A stretch of DNA of 5,760 nt from Candidatus Cloacimonadota bacterium. GTDB taxonomy: Bacteria; Cloacimonadota; Cloacimonadia; Cloacimonadales; Cloacimonadaceae. The stretch is taken from NCBI GenBank assembly GCA_023230025.1, contig JALNYD010000182.1:1-5760 (forward strand), in the 5' to 3' direction. This document shows positions 1 to 4,913 of this stretch, in pieces. The first letter of the stretch is position 1. Each line of letters starts with the position of its first letter. Position numbers and translations under genes: made by a program. The notes beneath the pieces are model-generated. The model worked only from the letters and a program-made list of their open reading frames with translations, ran no database searches and was not told where the DNA came from.

Positions 1-2345
1 GGCTCTTCTTCTGCTTCGGGAATCTCGGTTTCCTCGGCTTGAGGAGTTTCTTCAACAACAGGAGCTTCCTCAACTACTGGAGCTTCTTCAACTACAGGTG
101 CTTCTTCGACTACTGGAGCTTCTTCAACTGCAGGTGCTTCTTCCACAACAGGAGCTTCTTCGACAAAAGGTGCTTCTTCAACAACTGGAGTTTCCTCAAC
201 TACTTGAGCTTCTTCAACTATTGTGGTCTCCTGAACTGCCACTACTTCTTCAGCAACAGGGTGCTCTTCTTGTATAGCTTCATCATGGCTGGTTTCCAAG
301 GGTTTTTCTTTGTCTTTCTGAGCTTTTTCTGCTTTTTTCTTTAGCAATCTTGCAATGCGATCGCGCATATACTGCTCATGAATAGCGATGTATTCTTCCT
401 GCAGCTTGGGATCGCGGGAGAAGAAGAAAGCTTTCACAGAAAGGATCAGGCGACGGTTGTCCATATCCAGTTCGATAACTTTCAAAGGCAGATCTTCGCC
501 AACGTGGAAAGCATCTTCGCTATGCTCAAGCTTGGGCAAAGCCAGATGCGAGATTGGGATGAAACCTTCCACCACATCATCGTCCAAAGGAATATCCACC
601 AGGACGCCTTTCGGGATCAGTTTGGAGATCTTTCCTTTGACTTCGATATTCACCGGCAGTCTTTGATTCAGGCTTTCCCAGGGATCCGGGGCCAGTTGTT
701 TGACACCCAGGGCGATTCTGTGTTGAGCCCGATCAATAGAAAGGATAATGCTCTGCACTTCCTGACCTTTACGGAAGACTTCGCGGGGATGGTAGATGCG
801 CTTGGTCCAACTGATATCGGAGATATGGACAAGGCCATCGATGCCTTCTTCAATTTCCACAAATGCACCAAAAGCGGTAAGGCTTTTCACTTTGCGCATA
901 AGCACGGTACCGATGGGATAGCGATCCTCGATGGTGAGCCAGGGATTGGGATCCATCTGCTTCATACCCAAAGAGATGCGTTTGTTCTCTTTGTCCAGTT
1001 CCAAAACGATGGCATTGATCGTATCGCCATTCTTGAGGATCTTGCGGGCATCGGTGATCTTCTTGGTCCAGCTCATTTCGCTGATGTGAACCAGGCCTTC
1101 TACTCCGGGTTCGATTTCCACAAAGGCTCCAAAGGATTTCACGCTCACCACTTTGCCGGTGATACGAGTTCCTTCCGGATACTTGATTTCTATGTTTTCC
1201 CATGGATGTGGAACCAATTGTTTCAAGCCCAGGGAAATCTTATTTGTTTCAGGATCAAAATTGATCACCTTCACTTTCACTTTGTCGCCTATGGCCAACA
1301 TCTCGGAGGGATGATTGAGTTTTCCCCAGGACATATCGGTAAGGTGCAACAAGCCGTCGATGCCGCCCAAATCAATGAATGCTCCATATTGGGTGATGTT
1401 TTTTACTTCACCATCAAGTTCGGAATCCACTTGAATCCTGGTCAGCAATTCTTCGCGCTTGGCTGCTGCTTCTTCTTCCATTACTGCACGACGTGAAAGA
1501 ATGATGTTGCTATGTTCTTCATCAATATTCACCACCTTGAAATGCATCTCTTTGCCGATGAATTGATCCAGGTTTGGAATAGGTTTCAGGGACATCTGGC
1601 TGCCAGGCAGGAAGCCTTCGATGCCAAACACTTCCACGATCATGCCACCCTTAACTCTTCTGCGAATGACGCCAGGAAGAGTAGTGCCATCTTCAGCGGC
1701 TTTTTTGATGCGTTCAATGTTTTCCTGATAGTCTGCTTTCTTTTTGGATAGTTGCAGACGCCCGTCTCCGCTCTCTATCTTGTTGATATAGACGCGGATA
1801 ACGCTGTTACGTTCAGGTGGTCCACTATAGGCAAACTCCGATATCGGAATCACGCCTTCGCTTTTGAAACCGATGTCAACGCGAACTTCCTTATCGGAAA
1901 TGTCCACGATGGTGCCATCGATGATTTCGCCCACCTTGAAGTTTGAGAAGGATTCTTCATACATGCTCAGCATGGCTTCCATCTCACGTTCTTCCGGGCT
2001 CAATTCGGCTTTTGGTTTTTCAGCTTCCACCGGCTTGATTGCTTCCGTAGCAACTGCTGGAGTTTCTTCAGCTACTTCTGCAATAGCTTCAGTTGCTTCT
2101 GCTGGAGCTTCCTCCGCCACTTCTTCAATAGCTTCAGTTGCTTCTGCTACTACTTCGGTAGTTTCTTCAAGCTCAGGTTGGGCTTCCTCTGCAAGTTCTG
2201 GCTCGACCTGCGTTGCAGACGTTTCTTCTTTCACTTCTGGCTCCTGTGAATCGAGCCCTGTTTCTACTTCTGTTGATTTCGACGCTGTGTCCTCACCTTC
2301 GATTTTGATCTCGGGATCGACTGGGTTTTGATCATGAGTTAACAT
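1..2345 (-). CDS. rpsA: 30S ribosomal protein S1, six S1 domains with acidic repeat tails (3' end outside window)
   Basis: S1 binds mRNA on the small ribosomal subunit and helps initiate translation. I translated the minus strand from the ATG at 2345: 781 codons follow without a stop, so the C-terminus lies beyond the left edge. Residues 1-130 are an acidic Glu/Ala/Val/Thr-rich extension with a 15-residue duplication (67-96). Six OB-fold S1 domains follow at about 136-203, 221-287, 306-374, 391-462, 478-549 and 564-638. Domains 3-5 carry the classic core (YGAFIDL, FGAFVEIE, then GLVHIS and a closing ISLG/IALG plus K). Domains 1, 2 and 6 are more divergent, as is common for S1. A Lys/Arg/Glu-rich stretch (about 665-690) leads into ten hexapeptide repeats (709-768). 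The start is set by AAGGAGG at 2350-2356, four bases before the ATG, and it overlaps the ispH stop by 7 nt. E. coli S1 is about 557 residues; the excess here is all in the tails. Identity is secure; the role of the tails is unknown. Confidence 0.97.
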   Translation of the reverse strand, partial: MLTHDQNPVDPEIKIEGEDTASKSTEVETGLDSQEPEVKEETSATQVEPELAEEAQPELEETTEVVAEATEAIEEVAEEAPAEATEAIAEVAEETPAVATEAIKPVEAEKPKAELSPEEREMEAMLSMYEESFSNFKVGEIIDGTIVDISDKEVRVDIGFKSEGVIPISEFAYSGPPERNSVIRVYINKIESGDGRLQLSKKKADYQENIERIKKAAEDGTTLPGVIRRRVKGGMIVEVFGIEGFLPGSQMSLKPIPNLDQFIGKEMHFKVVNIDEEHSNIILSRRAVMEEEAAAKREELLTRIQVDSELDGEVKNITQYGAFIDLGGIDGLLHLTDMSWGKLNHPSEMLAIGDKVKVKVINFDPETNKISLGLKQLVPHPWENIEIKYPEGTRITGKVVSVKSFGAFVEIEPGVEGLVHISEMSWTKKITDARKILKNGDTINAIVLELDKENKRISLGMKQMDPNPWLTIEDRYPIGTVLMRKVKSLTAFGAFVEIEEGIDGLVHISDISWTKRIYHPREVFRKGQEVQSIILSIDRAQHRIALGVKQLAPDPWESLNQRLPVNIEVKGKISKLIPKGVLVDIPLDDDVVEGFIPISHLALPKLEHSEDAFHVGEDLPLKVIELDMDNRRLILSVKAFFFSRDPKLQEEYIAIHEQYMRDRIARLLKKKAEKAQKDKEKPLETSHDEAIQEEHPVAEEVVAVQETTIVEEAQVVEETPVVEEAPFVEEAPVVEEAPAVEEAPVVEEAPVVEEAPVVEEAPVVEETPQAEETEIPEAEEE
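42..221 (-). repeat. Ten-copy 18-bp tandem repeat encoding V-V-E-E-A-P hexads in the S1 tail
   Basis: Ten consecutive 18-bp units at 42-59, 60-77, and so on to 204-221 encode, from the N-terminal side, IVEEAQ, VVEETP, VVEEAP, FVEEAP, VVEEAP, AVEEAP, three VVEEAP and VVEETP (S1 residues 709-768). Units differ mainly at synonymous third positions (GAA/GAG, GCT/GCA, CCA/CCT, GTA/GTT/GTC). The array is therefore old enough to have drifted while the peptide was kept. Shorter acidic sequence (QAEETEIPEAEEE) continues to the window edge. A repeat of this size can gain or lose units by slippage without breaking the frame. Confidence 0.95.
2058..2147 (-). repeat. Tandem 45-bp duplication encoding a 15-residue acidic repeat in the S1 N-terminal extension
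   Basis: S1 residues 67-81 (AEATEAIEEVAEEAP) are repeated immediately as residues 82-96 (AEATEAIAEVAEETP), with two amino-acid differences. Degenerate Glu-rich relatives lie on both sides. The segment precedes the first S1 domain (starting near residue 136) and is probably disordered or helical. Confidence 0.9.
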
Positions 2346-3226
2346 GATTCCTCCTTAAACAAGGGGATACTTGCCAAGCTCTGCACTGGCATGGCGTCCC
2401 CATTTATTTTTAATAGTTTATTATATACAGATATGATACGGGATTCCGGTGTGCTGGCTCCCGCTGCCAGCCCGATGCGTTGACTTCCCAGGATCTGCTC
2501 TGGGACCAATTCCGCTTCGGTTTCAATATGGATCGTGTCACAGTATTTGCTGCACATACTTGCCAGCATTTTGGTATTGGAGCTGTTTCTTCCACCAATA
2601 ACTATCATCAGATCGCTTTCGCGGGCTAAACACTCGCTGGCAGATTGACGTTGCGAAGTTGCCAGGCAGATTGTATTATAGACCTTCAGCTCTGTAACAT
2701 TTGGAAGCAATTTTGATACCAATTGCTGTAAATTCTCTAGTTTCTGAGTGGTTTGGCTAATCACACATAGCTTTGAGCTCGATATCTGGGGTAAGGGGCT
2801 GCCGGGTTCATAAACGATCGTATTGGTATTACCATAGCTATGCAAACCACTTACCTCAGGATGATGAGGATCGCCAAGAATCAGCACTGGGTAACCATCC
2901 TCATTTGCCTTACAAATCAGCTCATGGGTGCGTTTGACATAGGGGCAGGTGGCATCAATGATGGTGCTGCCTTGCTCCTGCAGACTATTGAGCATCTCTT
3001 TACTAATGCCATGCGAGCGAATAACCACAGTTGCGCCATGCAGGTCTGTGGCGTGATCTGCAACCAATATCCCGCGGGCATGCAGTTCTTTCACTACCTG
3101 AGGATTATGGATCAATTCCCCCAAGCTATACACAGGTTTGACACTCTGGGCTGCATCCATCGCCAATTGAATGGCGCGGCGAACTCCGAAGCAATAACCT
3201 GAATATTTTGCCAGACGGATCAGCAT
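2339..3226 (-). CDS. ispH: 4-hydroxy-3-methylbut-2-enyl diphosphate reductase (IspH/LytB)
   Basis: IspH is the cytoplasmic [4Fe-4S] enzyme that reduces HMBPP to IPP and DMAPP, the last step of the MEP isoprenoid pathway. The 295-residue product has the usual length for the short bacterial form, and all key motifs are visible. The three cluster cysteines are C12 (GYCFGV), C94 (DATCP) and C188 (NTICLAT). The diphosphate-binding histidines are H40 (LIHNP), H72 (RSHG) and H122, followed by the catalytic glutamate E124 in HHPEV. Also present are T161 in SQTT, the GGRNSSNT loop (212-219) and ASTPE (258-262). The ATG at 3226 overlaps the cmk stop by 7 nt and is preceded by GGAGG at 3231-3235. The stop overlaps the rpsA start in the same way, so the gene is the middle member of a coupled operon. 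No sign of truncation or transfer. Confidence 0.98.
   Translation of the reverse strand: MLIRLAKYSGYCFGVRRAIQLAMDAAQSVKPVYSLGELIHNPQVVKELHARGILVADHATDLHGATVVIRSHGISKEMLNSLQEQGSTIIDATCPYVKRTHELICKANEDGYPVLILGDPHHPEVSGLHSYGNTNTIVYEPGSPLPQISSSKLCVISQTTQKLENLQQLVSKLLPNVTELKVYNTICLATSQRQSASECLARESDLMIVIGGRNSSNTKMLASMCSKYCDTIHIETEAELVPEQILGSQRIGLAAGASTPESRIISVYNKLLKINGDAMPVQSLASIPLFKEESC
2350..2356 (-). promoter_or_regulatory. Shine-Dalgarno site for rpsA inside the end of ispH
   Basis: AAGGAGG lies four bases upstream of the rpsA ATG and within the last codons of ispH (Lys-Glu-Glu). It is close to a full anti-SD complement and fixes the rpsA start. Ribosomes finishing ispH at 2339 pass over this site, so translational coupling is likely. 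Confidence 0.85.
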
Positions 3227-3906
3227 CCTGCCTCCACAAGCTTGTGATAGTGTCGATATAGCACTTCCACCATTTCTTCAATACTGTAGTCTTTGGAATC
3301 AACATGGATGGCATCTTCAGCCGCAACCAATGGAGCTAAATCCCTGGAAGAATCCGCAGCATCACGCTTTCGCATTTCCTGCAAAACCTGTTCAAAGACT
3401 GGTTGATGCCCCTTGCTCTGAAGTTCCAGAAATCGCCGTTGAGCTCGCACTTCCAGAGGAGCAACTAGAAAAAACTTCAGCTCTGCGTTGGGGAACACCA
3501 CAGTGCCAATATCCCTGCCATCCAGAACTACTCCACCATTTCTACCCATCTCCCGCTGCAATTGAACCATCTTCTCACGCACCACCTTTTGGGCAGAGAT
3601 TGCAGAAGCTAAATTGGAAATATCCGGTTCACGAATTGCCTGAGAGACATCTTCGTCATTCAGATGAATCACATTCCCTGCTTCGGTAAAGAGCACTTTG
3701 ACATCAATTTTGCTCAGTAACTCCACCAATGCAGTCTGATCCAGAATATCAATGCCTGCCCTCTTTGCAGCAACAGCACACGCTCGATACATTGCTCCTG
3801 TATCCAGATAGATATAGCGCAGTTTTTGTGCCAATAGCTTAGCTGCAGTGCTTTTACCTGAAGCAGCGGGACCATCGATGGCAATGATAATTCTTTTCAT
3901 AATCAA
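3220..3906 (-). CDS. cmk: Cytidylate kinase (CMP/dCMP kinase)
   Basis: Cmk transfers the ATP gamma-phosphate to CMP or dCMP, giving CDP/dCDP for nucleotide and lipid precursor supply in the cytoplasm. The 228-residue product matches the family length. Visible motifs are the P-loop GPAASGKST (12-20), the CMP-site motif LDTGAMYR (34-41), LDGRDIGTVVFP (128-139) and the LID/C-terminal signature RKRDAADSSRDLAPL (179-193), whose Arg and Asp residues contact nucleotide in the family. The start is ambiguous. The TTG at 3906 has GGAG (3914-3917) at an ideal 7-nt spacing, whereas the ATG two codons in (3900) has 13 nt; the shorter form gives 226 residues, and both keep the whole fold. It is the first gene of the operon, with about 590 bp to the nearest upstream gene. 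The stop overlaps the ispH start. Confidence 0.97.
   Translation of the reverse strand: MIMKRIIIAIDGPAASGKSTAAKLLAQKLRYIYLDTGAMYRACAVAAKRAGIDILDQTALVELLSKIDVKVLFTEAGNVIHLNDEDVSQAIREPDISNLASAISAQKVVREKMVQLQREMGRNGGVVLDGRDIGTVVFPNAELKFFLVAPLEVRAQRRFLELQSKGHQPVFEQVLQEMRKRDAADSSRDLAPLVAAEDAIHVDSKDYSIEEMVEVLYRHYHKLVEAGC
3231..3235 (-). promoter_or_regulatory. Shine-Dalgarno site for ispH inside the end of cmk
   Basis: GGAGG lies four bases before the ispH ATG (3226) and within the codons for the final Val-Glu-Ala of cmk. The spacing and the 7-nt gene overlap are the same as at the ispH/rpsA junction, pointing to coupled translation along the operon. Confidence 0.75.
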
Positions 3907-3996
3907 TAATTAACTCCAAGTTACACCTTTTTAAGAGCCTGATTACGAGTCAATAGGTTTTTTTGAATCCAGACTTTTTTCTTGATCGATATTCGT

Positions 3997-4015
3997 CCCT
4001 GCTGATACTGCAGGG
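3997..4015. other. Short perfect hairpin in the cmk leader
   Basis: CCCTGC (3997-4002) pairs with GCAGGG (4010-4015) around a 7-nt loop. It lies about 90 bp upstream of cmk and separates the palindrome array from the gene. No T-run follows on either strand, so it is not an obvious intrinsic terminator. It could be a leader-RNA hairpin or chance; no function assigned. Confidence 0.35.
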
Positions 4016-4035
4016 TAACTCCGTTGAATCTCGTC

Positions 4036-4268
4036 CCCCATTGTTGTCTGTAGCATCGGAATGCTACGATACACTCGTAGCGGAGGATTCCGATCCTACA
4101 ATGGGAGGACTCGTAGCTTCGGAAAGCTACGTTACAACCCATTGTTTCTGTAGCATCAGAATGCTACGATACACTCGGAGTGGAGGATTCCGATCCTACA
4201 ATGGGAGGACTCGTAGCTTCGGAAAGCTACGTTACATCCCATTGTTGACTGTAGCATTGGAATGCTAC
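4036..4268. repeat. Array of palindromic ~100-bp repeats (two full units and a truncated third), REP/BIME-like
   Basis: Unit A is 4037-4137 (101 bp), unit B is 4138-4237 (100 bp), and unit C starts at 4238 and breaks off after its first palindrome near 4268. A and B differ at only about five positions. Each full unit contains, in order: CCCATTGT; palindrome GTAGCATCGGAATGCTAC (4050-4067; variant loops at 4150-4167 and 4251-4268); palindrome GGATTCCGATCC (4085-4096, 4185-4196), whose loop TCCG is the complement of CGGA, so it is the same kind of element in reverse; ACAATGGG (4098-4105, 4198-4205), inverted to the opening motif; and palindrome GTAGCTTCGGAAAGCTAC (4113-4130, 4213-4230). The GTAG-starting stems recall REP elements mobilised by IS200-like TnpA-REP (RAYT) enzymes; that link is inference. 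Any reading frame across it is an artefact of the repeat. Confidence 0.85.
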
Positions 4269-4278
4269 GATACGATGA

Positions 4279-4368
4279 ATCCCCATTGGTTGTCGTCACG
4301 ATGCCGTTACAATGTGGTCACAAAAGTAACGGCAAGGTAACCGCATCGTAACGATAATCAATGGGGAT
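4279..4368. repeat. 90-bp near-perfect long inverted repeat with a nested inner hairpin
   Basis: The 25-nt arm 4279-4303 pairs with 4344-4368 at 22 Watson-Crick positions, two G-T positions and one mismatch. The two G-T pairs are wobbles only in plus-strand RNA; in minus-strand RNA they become A-C mismatches. The outer ten bases are ATCCCCATTG and CAATGGGGAT, sharing the CCCATTG boundary of the neighbouring array. Inside, CCGTTAC (4304-4310) pairs with GTAACGG (4326-4332), and its loop holds a small TGTG-GT-CACA hairpin. A second GGTAACC copy (4336-4342) forms an 11-nt bulge with alternative pairing. There is no T-run after either arm, so it is not a standard terminator. It may be a non-autonomous mobile element or a structured RNA. 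Confidence 0.8.
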
Positions 4369-4497
4369 CAAGTGGATATGATCCTTTATGACTTGGAGAT
4401 TTAAACAATTTGCAAATCGTCTGATCTGGCGGGGGAAAATGCTTGGCAGTCACTCTATCAGGCCAGATGAATCGTTTGTTTGTCAGCTCGCAAAAGC
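4369..4497. other. Non-coding spacer downstream of the zinc-ribbon gene
   Basis: I see no credible gene here. ATCTGGC (4424-4430) and GCCAGAT (4462-4468) form a 7-bp inverted repeat with a 31-nt loop, too loose and without a T-run for an intrinsic terminator. The stretch is presumably the 3' untranslated region of the 4755-4498 gene, running into the long hairpin. With the palindrome array and the cmk leader it makes up a gene-free interval of about 590 bp. Confidence 0.5.
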
Positions 4498-4755
4498 CTA
4501 AACCCGCACACCCTCGATGGTTCCCTGATTTAGCTTTAGAGCAGGTTCTCCGTGGATCATCATGATTATCCCCAATTCCTTGCCGCAGTTGGGACATTGT
4601 GGACGGCTGAGAGTGCTTGCCCCTGCGAGGCCTACATGATCATCAGAAAGTCTGCTGATCATGAGCTTGATCAATCTGCCTTTGCCCGCTTTAAAATATC
4701 GGAACAGCAGAAATCCACATTTGCATTTGATATCGATGATCTTACCGGTGCGCAT
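4498..4755 (-). CDS. Small zinc-ribbon protein, function unknown
   Basis: The 85-residue product has two cysteine knuckles: C11-K-C13-G near the N-terminus and C54-P-N-C57-G about 40 residues on, the layout of a single zinc ribbon. Between them lies a basic stretch (FRYFKAGKGRLIKLMISRL, 18-36). The C-terminus (IHGEPALKLNQGTI, 67-80) is well-formed sequence and resembles small uncharacterised proteins I have a general impression of from anaerobic bacteria, though I cannot name a family. The ATG at 4755 is the first possible start after an in-frame TGA; AAGGA lies only 2 nt before it, a tight spacing. The gene is separated from the upstream tail-domain gene by a terminator, so it is probably transcribed alone. 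The basic segment and zinc ribbon suggest nucleic-acid or ribosome contact, which is inference only. Cysteine spacing and coherent composition favour a real gene. Confidence 0.75.
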   Translation of the reverse strand: MRTGKIIDIKCKCGFLLFRYFKAGKGRLIKLMISRLSDDHVGLAGASTLSRPQCPNCGKELGIIMMIHGEPALKLNQGTIEGVRV

Positions 4756-4791
4756 AATCCTTATCCAATAATCCTCATTCTCATTTCATTG

Positions 4792-4809
4792 AATCCGCGA
4801 AATCAGCGT
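4792..4809. repeat. Paired 9-bp motif AATCCGCGA / AATCAGCGT
   Basis: Two adjacent 9-bp near-copies (seven of nine positions identical) lie between the terminator and the zinc-ribbon start, in the 5' leader of that gene. Short phrase-like tandem motifs of this type recur in the intergenic DNA of some bacterial genomes. No function can be assigned. Confidence 0.35.
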
Positions 4810-4838
4810 GAAACAAAGCGCTACAACGAAGGCTATAC

Positions 4839-4865
4839 AAAAGGGCCGCACAAGGCAGCCCTTTT
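4839..4865 (-). terminator. Rho-independent terminator after the tail-domain protein gene
   Basis: AAAAGGGC (4839-4846) pairs perfectly with GCCCTTTT (4858-4865) around an 11-nt loop. On the minus strand the stem ends in TTTTG, and it lies 49 bp after the stop at 4914. The plus strand also ends in a T-run (4862-4866), so it may work in both directions, but no plus-strand gene is visible to use it. Confidence 0.75.
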
Positions 4866-4882
4866 TCTATTCGTATAATGCT

Positions 4883-4912
4883 TAACGCATAACTCATCAC
4901 GCGTAACGCATA
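4883..4912. repeat. Direct 9-bp repeat TAACGCATA, 21 bp apart
   Basis: TAACGCATA occurs at 4883-4891 and 4904-4912, filling most of the gap between the tail-protein stop (4914) and its terminator. The right-hand copy is adjacent to the stop codon. This is a short direct repeat of unknown meaning. Confidence 0.45.
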
Positions 4913-4913
4913 G

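Noticed and set aside
39..344. Plus-strand frame with repeated F-F-N-N/Y-R-S motifs
   Set aside because: This is the antisense shadow of the 18-bp VVEEAP repeat in rpsA, not a repeat protein in its own right.
850..1203. Minus-strand frame within rpsA in another phase
   Set aside because: It overlaps the verified S1 domains 4 and 5 in a shifted frame and has no motif of its own.
378..1496. Long plus-strand open frame of 372 codons across the S1 gene
   Set aside because: It is exactly antisense to the S1 domains, has no recognisable domain and is dense in Phe/His from complemented Lys/Glu codons. The codon bias of rpsA explains it.
1864..2331. Plus-strand Ser/Ala/Thr-rich frame resembling a mucin-like protein
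   Set aside because: It is antisense to the Glu/Ala-rich N-terminal extension of S1; complemented GAA/GCA codons produce Ser/Ala runs.
3928..3953. Possible sigma-70 promoter for cmk (TTGACT on the minus strand at 3948-3953 with TTAAAA at 3929-3934)
   Set aside because: The spacer is only about 13 nt and the -10 is poor, so I do not call it. The true promoter may lie elsewhere in the leader.
4036..4268. CRISPR array
   Set aside because: The units are about 100 bp and almost identical throughout, with internal palindromes and no unique spacers of constant length.
3963..4340. Plus-strand frame of 125 codons through the palindrome array
   Set aside because: The residues repeat only because the DNA does (ECYDT, SECYDT). 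There is no domain or convincing ribosome site, and it ends inside the long hairpin.
4279..4368. tRNA or intrinsic terminator
   Set aside because: The stem is too long, with no T-loop or anticodon-arm consensus and no CCA end for a tRNA, and no T-run follows either arm for a terminator.
4552..4878. Plus-strand frame opposite the zinc-ribbon gene
   Set aside because: The minus-strand frame has paired cysteines and coherent composition. This frame has no motif and runs through the terminator.
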